From Balneolaceae bacterium (GTDB lineage Bacteria > Bacteroidota > Rhodothermia > Balneolales > Balneolaceae): a stretch of DNA of 64,000 nucleotides. Made by a program: the position numbers and the translations under genes. The first letter of the stretch is position 1, and each line of letters opens with the position of its first letter. Below, piece after piece: positions 47,973-57,363 of this stretch. The notes beneath the pieces are model-generated. The model ran no database searches. It had not been told where the DNA came from and worked only from the letters and a program-made list of their open reading frames with translations. The stretch is from NCBI GenBank assembly GCA_017795005.1, contig CP051242.1, positions 3,526,119-3,590,118 of the forward strand. The letters run 5' to 3'.

Positions 47973-48950
47973 ATGAAGACTCCCCGAATTCTGATCACCG
48001 AACCCATTCCAGAAACGGTGATTGCTTATCTAAAAGAATTCGGACATGTTACTATTGGAGAGAAAGGACAGTATAATACTGAACAAATTCTGATTAATGA
48101 GTTAGATGGATATGATGCCTTACTCTGTATGCTTTCTACTCCTGTAACTAAAGCTGTTCTTACATCTGCTACCAACTTAAAAGTAGTTGCAAATTTTGCA
48201 GTAGGCTACAATAATATTGACGTCGATACCGCTTCAAAATTAGGTATTAAAGTTGCAAATACCCCTGATGTACTTACCGAAGCATGTGGCGACTTTGCAA
48301 TGGCGTTATTAATGGCAACGACACGAAGTTTTTATAAGGCAGAAAGATATTTGAGAGATGGAAAATTCAAAGGTTGGGAGCCTTTAGGTTTTTTGGGCAT
48401 GGAATTAAGAGGTAAAGTTTTGGGGATTGTTGGAATGGGCAGAATCGGACAGGCATTTGCCCAACGTGCAAAAGCATTTGGAATGAAAATTATGTACCAC
48501 AATCGTTCGCAATTACCTCCTCTTCTAGAGCGAGAACTTGATTGTACTTATATCTCAAATCTTGAGGAACTTGCGAGACAAAGTGATGTACTAAGTTTAA
48601 ACTGCCCATTAACTCAAGAAACCCATCATTTAATTGATAATCATATCTTTTCTAATATGCCAACCCATTCCATCCTTATCAATATCTCCAGAGGTCCTGT
48701 TATTGACGAAGCTGCATTAGCAAAAGCTCTCCATACTGGAGAGATAGCCGGAGCAGGCCTGGATGTTTTCGAAAATGAACCGAAGGTTCACCCCGAGTTA
48801 CTAACCGCTCCAAATTGTACTATTCTTCCGCATATCGCCAGCGCGACTTTTGAAACCAGAGAAGCAATAGGCATGCTTGCTGCTGACGCTATTAAGAAAG
48901 TGCTCGAAGGAGCACGCGATAAGGACATCTCAAACCTGGTTACAGGTTAG
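47973..48950 (+). CDS. D-2-hydroxyacid dehydrogenase (glyoxylate/hydroxypyruvate reductase type)
   Basis: A 325-residue NAD(P)-dependent enzyme. The nucleotide motif is GIVGMGRIGQAFAQRAKAFG. Catalytic residues of the family are the Arg in NISRGPVID, the Glu in DVFENEP and the His in LPHIASAT. The DTASKLGIKVANTP block is typical of glyoxylate reductase/glycerate dehydrogenase. It probably reduces glyoxylate or hydroxypyruvate; the exact acid is unproven. It follows rsfS closely but shows no obvious functional link. Confidence 0.9.
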   Translation: MKTPRILITEPIPETVIAYLKEFGHVTIGEKGQYNTEQILINELDGYDALLCMLSTPVTKAVLTSATNLKVVANFAVGYNNIDVDTASKLGIKVANTPDVLTEACGDFAMALLMATTRSFYKAERYLRDGKFKGWEPLGFLGMELRGKVLGIVGMGRIGQAFAQRAKAFGMKIMYHNRSQLPPLLERELDCTYISNLEELARQSDVLSLNCPLTQETHHLIDNHIFSNMPTHSILINISRGPVIDEAALAKALHTGEIAGAGLDVFENEPKVHPELLTAPNCTILPHIASATFETREAIGMLAADAIKKVLEGARDKDISNLVTG

Positions 48951-48973
48951 CAACTTTTTAAGTAGCTTAAACT

Positions 48974-51900
48974 GTGAATTCTTATTTAAAAAATAGAACC
49001 ACTTTTCTATTCATATTACTTTGCTTACTGGCAACGGGGTATAGTCTTTTTGAATGGATGACATATCAAAATAGTCCCAAAAATGCAGATAAGAATTTAC
49101 TTGCAAAGCAAGCTGTTTCCGAAGCATCAGAGAATTTCAAACAATTTGTATTCAAGTTTACAAATGAATCCACTTTATTCTCCGAAAGTATAAAATCTGC
49201 TGTTGAACAAAACAATCAGCTTGAATCAATTTTCGATAATGAGTTTAACTCAAATCTTTTTTGGGGTTCTGTATTATATAAAGCAGGAGAAAGAATTGCA
49301 TGGTCTGGCTTTATCCCTGAAAATTACCCAATCGAGTTATTAGGTAATGAAGATGCCTTATACGTTTCTATCGATCAAGAAAATAATGTAACCTATTTAT
49401 TTAGTGTGATACCTTTCTTTATTGAAGAGCAAGACTCTCTTGTCAGGTATGATGTTTATAACAGGGCTAAAATTTCTCAGGAAAATATTCTGTCTTTAGG
49501 GAATAATCTTGAACAGTCTTCAGTAGATATGTTTACTGATCCGGGAAATTACCCAGTACGTTTTGACTTCAATGAATTCAGTACTCCATATACCATTGCT
49601 TCTTCAATTATATCTACGGTAAGTTCTGATTCGCTAGGAGAAATATATGCTTTAGATGAAGGATTTAGTGAGTATGTGGCATATCATATAGAAAAATCGG
49701 GGATATGGAGAGCTTTCTTTTTAATCTGTTTCCTTCTACTCGTTGGGGCATTAGCCTACTCTTTTTCAAAGTCCTTAACCCAATGGACTGGCTTGTTTAT
49801 CCAAATTGCAGTCTACTCATGTATTTGGCTGTTGATAAAAACTTTGTACCCACTCTTAAATATTCAATCCTTAAATATCCCCCTTCTCCACAATCTGTAC
49901 CTGGTTAACTATACCGTTAATTCGATGTACACATTGTTAATAAGCTTTACTGTGGTATCATTTATTCATTCAGTTAAAAGAATAAATCTGTTTTCTGATC
50001 CACTTAAGTTTATTGTTATGGGAGCTATAATAAGTGTATCGGGGAGTATTACATTTTACAACTTCCTGTATAATTCGTCATCAGTCATTATTAACTCAGA
50101 TATCGAAGTTCTTGACCTGAATTTAATTCCTTTTCTTCCAACACTAATCTTCTATTTATGTTCTAGCATTACATTTATTTCTTTACTGGTTCTCTTTATA
50201 ACTATTACATGGTTTATATTTAAAAATTCGCCCGACTATTTATGGCAAACTCTATCCGGATTTATTGCCGGAATTCTCATTTTTATTATAATTAGTAAAC
50301 TTTCCTTTGCTGAACAAAGCAGTTTCAATTGGATTGTAGTTATTACCGTACTTTTCTTTTTTCTGGCTCTGATCTTTTCTGTTTATCTGGTTCGAAAAGC
50401 ACCCTCTTTTCTCCAATCCTCAAGGCTCCGACTTCTAATTTTCATCTGTTACCTTGCTTCCTGCTTCATATATATTTCTTATACCAGTGGAAATACGCAA
50501 CGTCAAAATAGCCGGATGATAGAAGCCGCGGAATCCTTTTCCATAGATGAGGAAAATGAAATACAGGCAATTTCAGTTAACCTACTGCTCGCTCTAAGTA
50601 ATGAGCTTTCCAATTTTCCCCAAACTGCTTTTGATGATTTTTTCTTCGATCAATTTGTAGAAAGCTATATCAAACCTGAGTGGCTCAGATATACAATATC
50701 AGTACAAGTAATAGACGAAGATGGAGATAGATTTACTGATTATACAACCAGTTTATCACCACCACAATGGAGTACGGCTTTTAGAATACAAGAACTGGAA
50801 ATACCTTTTGAAGACGAACAAATAAGACGAGAGAATCTCCGCCCTGTTTTGAGGAGACGACCTATTAACACAATTAATGCGAATTATTCTTCTTTTATTC
50901 GAGGATGGATTCCAATTTTTGAAAGCTCAGATTCTAATAACAGAGTTGGGTGGATTTTATGTTCTGTATATGAAGAGCTCCCCCAATTAGACCGACCACT
51001 AAGAACAGTAATTTATTCTCAGCAATTCAATAACAAAGGAGAAACTCTTCTCGCTTCTGAATATGAAAATGGAATACCGATCAGAAGCTCATTATCCGGT
51101 ACTCCACTTGAAATCCCGGAACCCTCCATTCTTCCAGATAACGTTCAGTCTACTGTAAAAAGAGATTCTATTTTTACTACTTCATTCATTTATGGAGGAG
51201 ATGAAATTAAAGAGCTTTATGTAAAAAAAGCAGAGAATAATATTGTAAGAATCGCTAGCAGAAAATCTGGTATAACACAACATATATTTTCTTTTTTAAG
51301 ATTATTCTTTGTTTTGTTAATCCTGGGAATACTGTTAATGATTCTATTTACTCTAAAGAAACATAAACAGTTTTTTGAGCCCTCCCGCCGTTTTAAAGAC
51401 CGGCTTATCGACCGTTTTATTTTAGCCAGTCTTGTCTGCTTGTTAGCTTTAGTTGGGGCTTCTTTCTTTGTACTTACTATTCAGAATAGAGATGATGTTC
51501 AGGACCAATTATTTACTAAGCTTGAAAACCTGGTAGTTAATATAGAAAGCGAACTTACTCAAACGGTATCAGACCGAGCCGAACTTCAGAAAATAACCTC
51601 AATCCTAGACGTTGATGCAGCTTTATATGAAAATGGAGTATTGATAAACTCAACTACCTCTCAAATATATAGCCAACACTTACTGCCAATTACGGTTCCC
51701 TGGGATATTTACAAAAAGATTATGAGTACTGAGACTAATCAGGCCCTTGATATAGTAGACTTTGACAACCTGGAAATGATGATTGGGTATCAACCATGGT
51801 TTGATGAAAATAACCAGATTGCTGGTATTGCTGCAATCCCTACTTTTTTGAAGGCACCTAAATTTTATGATCGTTTATTGTCTACTACCAGTTATTTACT

Positions 51901-52822
51901 AGCATTTTATACGGTTATCTTTGGAATCCTAATGATGGGGGTTGGTTTTATTTCTTCTCAGTTAACCTCTCCATTAGAAGAAATAAGTAATGCGTTAAAA
52001 AGAATTTCTGCAGGTGACCTTGATACCAAGCTCCCGGTTCGTAGCGAAGATGAAATAGGGACACTTACAAAAGCATACAATGTAATGGCAAAACGGTTGA
52101 AAACAGTTCAAAAGGAACTTGCAGAAACAGAACGTGAAGCTGCGTGGAAAGAGATGGCTCAGCAAATTGCTCATGAAATCAAAAATCCACTTACTCCAAT
52201 GAAGCTTAACCTTCAACACTTGGAACGGCAACTTGAAGCCACAGAAAAAGATCTGGGCTCGGTAAAACCTAATGTCTCAAAAATTGCCGGGAGTATGATT
52301 GAGCAAATCGATGCTTTAACTAAAATTGCATCTGATTTCTCAAAATTTGCTAAACCCATTGAGCATGAGTTTCATGAACTAGACCTAAACGCCCTTACAC
52401 ATTCTGTTATAGAAATGTATAGTACTGACGAAAGCTTTAGCTTGGTGACTGACTTTGCAAAAAAAGAACTATATATATCTGGTGCTAAGGAAGAATTGCG
52501 CAGGGTGCTCGTTAATCTCATCAAAAATGCGAAAGAGGCATTAGCTGAGGATGGAAAAATAACGGTTTCTACCTTTTCAGACTCCAAACATACTAATGCA
52601 TTTGTCACTGTAACAGATAATGGAGAAGGGATATCTTCAGATGATCAGGAAAAGATTTTTGTTCCAAACTTCTCTACTAAGTCAAGCGGTACAGGATTGG
52701 GACTTGCCATCACTAAAAAGATCATTGAAGAACACGGTGGTGAAATTACTTTTATTTCAACAATAGGTCAGGGCACTTCTTTTACGATTCGAATTCCTCT
52801 CATAAAGAAAGTACTCAAGTAA
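48974..52822 (+). CDS. Very large multi-sensor membrane histidine kinase (NtrY-like kinase core)
   Basis: A 1282-residue kinase. From the N terminus: helix 1, an extracytoplasmic domain (about 30-240), a block of about eight helices (about 245-500), a second exposed domain (about 510-770), one helix, a short loop, another helix (about 820-845), a third exposed cache-like domain (about 850-985) and the last helix. A HAMP domain (SQLTSPLEEISNALKRISAG in parts), HisKA (AHEIKNPLTPM) and HATPase_c (NLIKNAKEAL, TDNGEGI, TGLGLAI) follow. The kinase core resembles NtrY. The start is GTG; the next ATG lies inside the first helix. No response regulator is adjacent, so partner and signal are unknown. 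Confidence 0.9.
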   Translation: MNSYLKNRTTFLFILLCLLATGYSLFEWMTYQNSPKNADKNLLAKQAVSEASENFKQFVFKFTNESTLFSESIKSAVEQNNQLESIFDNEFNSNLFWGSVLYKAGERIAWSGFIPENYPIELLGNEDALYVSIDQENNVTYLFSVIPFFIEEQDSLVRYDVYNRAKISQENILSLGNNLEQSSVDMFTDPGNYPVRFDFNEFSTPYTIASSIISTVSSDSLGEIYALDEGFSEYVAYHIEKSGIWRAFFLICFLLLVGALAYSFSKSLTQWTGLFIQIAVYSCIWLLIKTLYPLLNIQSLNIPLLHNLYLVNYTVNSMYTLLISFTVVSFIHSVKRINLFSDPLKFIVMGAIISVSGSITFYNFLYNSSSVIINSDIEVLDLNLIPFLPTLIFYLCSSITFISLLVLFITITWFIFKNSPDYLWQTLSGFIAGILIFIIISKLSFAEQSSFNWIVVITVLFFFLALIFSVYLVRKAPSFLQSSRLRLLIFICYLASCFIYISYTSGNTQRQNSRMIEAAESFSIDEENEIQAISVNLLLALSNELSNFPQTAFDDFFFDQFVESYIKPEWLRYTISVQVIDEDGDRFTDYTTSLSPPQWSTAFRIQELEIPFEDEQIRRENLRPVLRRRPINTINANYSSFIRGWIPIFESSDSNNRVGWILCSVYEELPQLDRPLRTVIYSQQFNNKGETLLASEYENGIPIRSSLSGTPLEIPEPSILPDNVQSTVKRDSIFTTSFIYGGDEIKELYVKKAENNIVRIASRKSGITQHIFSFLRLFFVLLILGILLMILFTLKKHKQFFEPSRRFKDRLIDRFILASLVCLLALVGASFFVLTIQNRDDVQDQLFTKLENLVVNIESELTQTVSDRAELQKITSILDVDAALYENGVLINSTTSQIYSQHLLPITVPWDIYKKIMSTETNQALDIVDFDNLEMMIGYQPWFDENNQIAGIAAIPTFLKAPKFYDRLLSTTSYLLAFYTVIFGILMMGVGFISSQLTSPLEEISNALKRISAGDLDTKLPVRSEDEIGTLTKAYNVMAKRLKTVQKELAETEREAAWKEMAQQIAHEIKNPLTPMKLNLQHLERQLEATEKDLGSVKPNVSKIAGSMIEQIDALTKIASDFSKFAKPIEHEFHELDLNALTHSVIEMYSTDESFSLVTDFAKKELYISGAKEELRRVLVNLIKNAKEALAEDGKITVSTFSDSKHTNAFVTVTDNGEGISSDDQEKIFVPNFSTKSSGTGLGLAITKKIIEEHGGEITFISTIGQGTSFTIRIPLIKKVLK

Positions 52823-52864
52823 TTTAAGTCTATCTTCCTTACCATTTGCTCTTATTAAAGAGCT

Positions 52865-54205
52865 TTGAAAAAACATCTGCCAGACATACAAAAAGAGTCC
52901 TCTAAACTTTTAAAAATAGGGCTGCCCATTGTTGGAACTCAGTTATTGGGAATGGGACTTAATGTAACCGACACTATTATGGCAGGTCAGTTATCAGCTG
53001 CTGACTTAGCTGGAGTAGCTGTTGGAAATGCGCTTTACTTACCTGTTACTTTATTCGGAATGGCTACCTTAGTAGCTATTAATCCAATTGTTTCTCAATA
53101 CCTTGGAGGACGAAAGTTTTTTAAGATCGGAAAAAGTGCCCGTCAAATGTTATGGTTGATCTTTTTCTTAACTGTCCCATCTTTCTTTCTGATCAGGAAT
53201 CTTGATTTTATCATGCATTGGGTAAAAGTTGATCTGGAGATAATCCCGCTGGCATCGAAATATCTTAAAGCCGTTTCATGGGGGATTCCCGGACTACTTA
53301 TTTTTGCAGGACTAAGATATTTTAGTGAAGGTTTGGCTATAACAAAGCCAGCTATGTATCTGTCTTTGCTTATTCTCCTTCTCAATATCCCGGCTGATTA
53401 TATTCTTATGTATGGAAAATTTGGCTTACCTGCATTAGGGGCTGAAGGTACTGGGTATGCCACTACCGTTGTTCAACTAGCAGCTGGTATTTCGATGATC
53501 ATTTTTACCGCTTCTTTTAAGCCTTTTAAACGGTTTAACATATTTGCCAGAACTAGGGGACCTGAATGGAAATATATCAAAGAGTTACTATACGTTGGAC
53601 TACCAAATGGCGCAAGTTCCACACTTGAAGTGTTATTGTTTGCTTCAGTAAGTGTGTTGATGGGAACCTTAAGTGTAACTGCTTCAGCTGCTCATCAAAT
53701 TTCAATAAATATCGCTGCTACTTTATTTATGATTCCGTTCGGACTTTCTATGGCTGTCTCTCAACGCGTTGGCCTTGCTGTTGGGCAAGGTTCCTTGGAA
53801 AATGCCCGTTTTCGTGGATTTACTGGAACGACAATTTGTACACTTATCATGGTATTTACAGCAATCATGATTTTTACAGTCCCGGAATATATTGTTGGAA
53901 TTTATACAAGTGATCCACAAGTAAAAGCATTGGCTGTTTCTCTGGTCTTCATGGCGGGATTATTCCAGATTTCGGATGGTTTACAAGTTGGAGGTTTTGG
54001 AGCGCTACGTGGTCTTAAAGATACTCGTGTTCCAATGTTGGTCAATTTTATTTCTTACTGGCTTATTGGTTTTTCCGTTGGATATTATTTAGGTATTCAT
54101 ACAGAATTAGGCCCTAAAGGACTCTGGATTGGCTTGATTACCGGGCTTTCAGTTGCCGCATTATTGCACAATCTTCGGTTTCATCTTCTTACTAAAAATC
54201 ACTAA
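52865..54205 (+). CDS. MATE-family efflux transporter
   Basis: A 446-residue inner-membrane transporter with about 12 helices in two homologous halves. Signatures include GLPIVGTQLLGMGLNVTDTIMAG in parts near the N terminus and GLPNGASSTLEVLLF in the second half. MATE proteins export cationic drugs or metabolites using Na+ or H+. It starts at TTG; the next ATG falls inside helix 1, so TTG is required. It lies 42 bp after the kinase and 61 bp before the polyketide synthase, so it might export the polyketide product, but this is only positional evidence. Confidence 0.93.
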   Translation: MKKHLPDIQKESSKLLKIGLPIVGTQLLGMGLNVTDTIMAGQLSAADLAGVAVGNALYLPVTLFGMATLVAINPIVSQYLGGRKFFKIGKSARQMLWLIFFLTVPSFFLIRNLDFIMHWVKVDLEIIPLASKYLKAVSWGIPGLLIFAGLRYFSEGLAITKPAMYLSLLILLLNIPADYILMYGKFGLPALGAEGTGYATTVVQLAAGISMIIFTASFKPFKRFNIFARTRGPEWKYIKELLYVGLPNGASSTLEVLLFASVSVLMGTLSVTASAAHQISINIAATLFMIPFGLSMAVSQRVGLAVGQGSLENARFRGFTGTTICTLIMVFTAIMIFTVPEYIVGIYTSDPQVKALAVSLVFMAGLFQISDGLQVGGFGALRGLKDTRVPMLVNFISYWLIGFSVGYYLGIHTELGPKGLWIGLITGLSVAALLHNLRFHLLTKNH

Positions 54206-54266
54206 CCTTGGGTATATCTACTATAAAAGAGGTTTTGAATAACTTACCTAATTAAGTCACTATTTT

Positions 54267-55364
54267 ATGGGCGTTTATATCCACGACATTGTAACAGCAA
54301 ACCCCAAAACAGTTACAGACCAGACTTATATTCGTGATATTTTTAAAAAAGGCTTAGGAAAAGACCGGTTAACCCAGGCTATAATACATAGACTTTATTC
54401 TCATTCAGGAATCAAAAACCGTTGTACTTTTCTTAATTATTTAGAAAAAGATTCAGCAACTACATTTGTTGAACGTACTTTTTCTGATGATAATCAACCT
54501 ACTACTTTTGAGAGAAATGAGATTTATAAAAAAGAAGCATCCAAACTATTTGTTGAAGTAGGCACTAAACTTTTAGAACAAAATCCCACATTCTCCAAAG
54601 ATGAGATCACACATGTAATCACGGTATCTTGTACCGGCTTTTATGCTCCCGGACCCGATTTTGATTTAGTAAAAAGACTCGGTCTTAGCCCAAATACTCA
54701 TCGTTTTCATCTTGGTTTTATGGGTTGCTATGCTGCGCTACCCGCTCTTAAAATGGCAAAGTCGTTTTGTGAGGCAGATGATAACGCAAATGTGTTAGTA
54801 ATTTGTAATGAATTGTGCACCCTCCACCTTCAGAATAAAAATGATTCAGACAGCCTAATTGCATTTTCAGTTTTTGGAGATGGTGCTGCTGGTGTTATTG
54901 TATCGTCCAGAAAATCAAAGAATAAAGGATATGAAATCCATGATTTTGCCACCTCTCTTGCATACGAAGGTGAGAAGGATATGGCCTGGAGTATTGGTGA
55001 TACTGGTTTTAATATGATACTCTCAAGCTATGTCCCTGATATCATAGCTTCTAACCTGGATGACGTTTTAGCTCCTCTATTTTCCAAATTATCAATTACC
55101 AAAGAACATGTAGATTTATGGGCAGTTCACCCTGGTGGAAGAGCTATTGTTGATAAAGTTGAACAGTCGATGAGTCTTTCTGAATCTCAGGTGATTGCTT
55201 CAAGAAAAGTTCTTTCGGAATACGGAAATATGAGTAGCGTAACCATACTTTTTGTACTTAAAGAGATACTTAATTCAAACCCTAAAAATGGATCTTCAGT
55301 TTTACCGATTGCATTTGGTCCCGGACTAACTATTGAGTCTGGACTTCTTACAGTAGTTTCGTAA
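54267..55364 (+). CDS. Type III polyketide synthase
   Basis: A 365-residue chalcone-synthase-fold enzyme with the intact catalytic triad: Cys154 in GFMGCYAA, His288 in WAVHPGGR and Asn321 in YGNMSS. The N-terminal half also has VSCTGFYAPGPD, typical of the family. Such enzymes extend an acyl starter with malonyl units and cyclise the chain; bacterial members often make alkylresorcinols or alkylpyrones from fatty acyl starters. The starter is not predictable here. The next gene begins 2 bp after the stop, so methylation of the product is likely. Confidence 0.95.
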   Translation: MGVYIHDIVTANPKTVTDQTYIRDIFKKGLGKDRLTQAIIHRLYSHSGIKNRCTFLNYLEKDSATTFVERTFSDDNQPTTFERNEIYKKEASKLFVEVGTKLLEQNPTFSKDEITHVITVSCTGFYAPGPDFDLVKRLGLSPNTHRFHLGFMGCYAALPALKMAKSFCEADDNANVLVICNELCTLHLQNKNDSDSLIAFSVFGDGAAGVIVSSRKSKNKGYEIHDFATSLAYEGEKDMAWSIGDTGFNMILSSYVPDIIASNLDDVLAPLFSKLSITKEHVDLWAVHPGGRAIVDKVEQSMSLSESQVIASRKVLSEYGNMSSVTILFVLKEILNSNPKNGSSVLPIAFGPGLTIESGLLTVVS

Positions 55365-55366
55365 CA

Positions 55367-56074
55367 ATGCCTTTTTTTCTCTCAAAACGGCAACCAAATC
55401 TGGTCGAACAAATGGACCGGAAAGATTGTGACCCTGTTAAACTTGAAAATACCTACCAACAGTTTTCCAGAATAAACGGGTTACTTTCAAACTGGAATAG
55501 AATTTATAAACAAAAAATCCGTCCAGTATTCAGTGATTCAAACAAAGAATATTCTCTTTTAGATGTAGGATTTGGCGGGGCTGATATTCCCCTTTCGATT
55601 TCAAGATGGGCTAAAATTGATGGTATAAAACTAAACATAACTGCGATAGAAACTGACTCACGTGCTTTTGAGTTTGTAAATAAACTACCCGACTGTGACG
55701 GTGTTACTTTTATAAATTGCAGTTCATCAGATTTAGTGAGTCAGCATTTCCAATATGACGTTGTGATTTCTAATCATGTTTTGCATCATTTAAATAAAAA
55801 TGAAACTCTTTCAATTCTCGATGATGCTAAAAAACTCGCGAAATCTCGGGTAATTTTTAATGACATTGAACGCAGCGATCTGGGCTATTTGTTATTCAAT
55901 ATCTTATCCAGACCTTTATTCTGGAATTCGTTTATCACAGAAGATGGTCTCACATCCATTAAACGTTGTTACACACTAAGCGAGCTAAAGAAAATAGCAC
56001 CGCCCGGCTGGAAAGTTGAACGTTCTTTTCCATTTCGGTTGTTGCTGATGTATGAAAAAGAAAATGAATCCTAA
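55367..56074 (+). CDS. Class I SAM-dependent methyltransferase
   Basis: A 235-residue methyltransferase with SAM motif I LLDVGFGGADIPLSI, a motif II acidic residue in AIETDSRA and a conserved SNHVLHHL segment. The C-terminal half is typical of small-molecule O- or C-methyltransferases. It is tightly coupled to the type III PKS (2-bp gap), so a phenolic polyketide is the likely substrate. A related enzyme acting on another lipid cannot be excluded. Confidence 0.9.
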   Translation: MPFFLSKRQPNLVEQMDRKDCDPVKLENTYQQFSRINGLLSNWNRIYKQKIRPVFSDSNKEYSLLDVGFGGADIPLSISRWAKIDGIKLNITAIETDSRAFEFVNKLPDCDGVTFINCSSSDLVSQHFQYDVVISNHVLHHLNKNETLSILDDAKKLAKSRVIFNDIERSDLGYLLFNILSRPLFWNSFITEDGLTSIKRCYTLSELKKIAPPGWKVERSFPFRLLLMYEKENES

Positions 56075-56088
56075 TCTTAGCTTTTCTT

Positions 56089-56140
56089 ACACACCCCTGA
56101 ATCCCCCTTGCCTGTCCGGTAGGCAGGTCTCAAGAGGGGA
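56089..56140. repeat. Nested palindromic repeat (outer CCCC-CTTG/CAAG-GGGG, inner TGCCT/AGGCA)
   Basis: Just downstream of the methyltransferase stop, an ACACACCCCTGA lead-in is followed by an outer inverted repeat (56103-56110 with 56131-56139) that encloses a second one (56109-56113 with 56121-56125, centre CCGG). Outer and inner units look like separate dispersed palindromes, one inserted in the other. It could also fold as a terminator or 3' hairpin between methyltransferase and oxygenase genes. Confidence 0.6.
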
Positions 56141-56163
56141 CTTATTACTTAGAGGTACTTGAA

Positions 56164-57321
56164 TTGAATACTGAAGATGTAATAATAGTTGGCGGTGGTC
56201 CGGTTGGATTGTTTATGGGGATTTGTCTTCATTATCATGGTATCCCATGTACGATTATTGAAAAAAGAAAAGAGGTGATTTCTGACTCCAGATCTTTGGG
56301 TATTCACCCTGCCTCTTTGGAGATATTTGAAAGACTGGGAATTGTTGATGAATTTCTTGAAAATGGAGTTAGGGTAAAGCGGGGAATCGCACATGACGGA
56401 AAAAAAGAGATTGGTACGATAGATTTTGAAGTGTGCCCTTCTCCTTATCAGTACATACTTATCAATCCGCAATTCGAAACCGAGCGAATACTCAGAGATC
56501 AATTCCTTAAGCTAAATCCAGATTCCATAATCACGGGAGCAGAAGCAGTAGCAATGACTGAAGAGTTTGATTTTGTAACCCTAACGATCAATAAAGATGG
56601 AAAAGAAGAACATCTGGAAGTTGGTTATGTGATAGGTTGCGATGGCAAGAACAGCTTCATCAGAAAAGCTGCAGGTATAGCATTTACAGGAAAACGTTAT
56701 CCTGATTCCTACATTATGGGTGATTTCGCTGATACAACCAATTATGACAACGACGCAGTAGTCTATCTAACCAAAGAAGGTTTAGTTGAATGCTTCCCGC
56801 TTCCCAAAAACCAACGAAGATGGGTAGTAAAAACAGAAGAATATATCTCTGACCCAACTCCGGAATTACTTACACATCTAATAAAAGAACGGGTATCAGA
56901 AGAAATAAATATTGGTACCAATAGTATGGTGAGTAGCTTTGGAGTATCTCACTTTCTTGCTGATACATTTATTAAAGAACGGATTTTATTGGTTGGTGAT
57001 GCCGCTCATGTAGTAAGTCCTATTGGTGGTCAGGGAATGAACCTGGGTTGGCTGGATGCATGGCATTTAGCAAATGTAATGTCGTTTTGCAGAGGGATTT
57101 CAAAAGATCTTCCCATTGCCGACTTATTTGTTTATGAGGCAAAACAACGACCCATCGCGAAAAAAGTAACCCGAAGAGCCGCCTTTAATATGTCGTTGGG
57201 AAGAAAAACTTCCCTTCATTCTTTTAGAACGTCACTAGTAAGAAGTATGCTTAAAAAGCCATTCCACAATAAAATGGCTCAACTTTTTACGATGAGAGGG
57301 CTTGAAAGCTGGTGGGTTTAA
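56164..57321 (+). CDS. FAD-dependent aromatic monooxygenase (hydroxylase)
   Basis: A 385-residue group A flavoprotein monooxygenase. It has the FAD motif VGGGPVGLFMG at the N terminus, the DG motif VIGCDGKNSFIRKAAG and the GD motif LLVGDAAHVVSPIGGQGMN in parts. These enzymes hydroxylate phenols with NAD(P)H and O2. It begins at TTG (56164); the first ATG comes after the FAD motif, so TTG is required. Together with the type III PKS and methyltransferase upstream it forms the gene set of the Streptomyces srsABC phenolic-lipid pathway, pointing to oxidation of a methylated resorcinol to a hydroquinone or quinone. Confidence 0.9.
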   Translation: MNTEDVIIVGGGPVGLFMGICLHYHGIPCTIIEKRKEVISDSRSLGIHPASLEIFERLGIVDEFLENGVRVKRGIAHDGKKEIGTIDFEVCPSPYQYILINPQFETERILRDQFLKLNPDSIITGAEAVAMTEEFDFVTLTINKDGKEEHLEVGYVIGCDGKNSFIRKAAGIAFTGKRYPDSYIMGDFADTTNYDNDAVVYLTKEGLVECFPLPKNQRRWVVKTEEYISDPTPELLTHLIKERVSEEINIGTNSMVSSFGVSHFLADTFIKERILLVGDAAHVVSPIGGQGMNLGWLDAWHLANVMSFCRGISKDLPIADLFVYEAKQRPIAKKVTRRAAFNMSLGRKTSLHSFRTSLVRSMLKKPFHNKMAQLFTMRGLESWWV

Positions 57322-57363
57322 AAATGAATGAGAAACTAAAATTTTATATCAGGTAACAAAATT

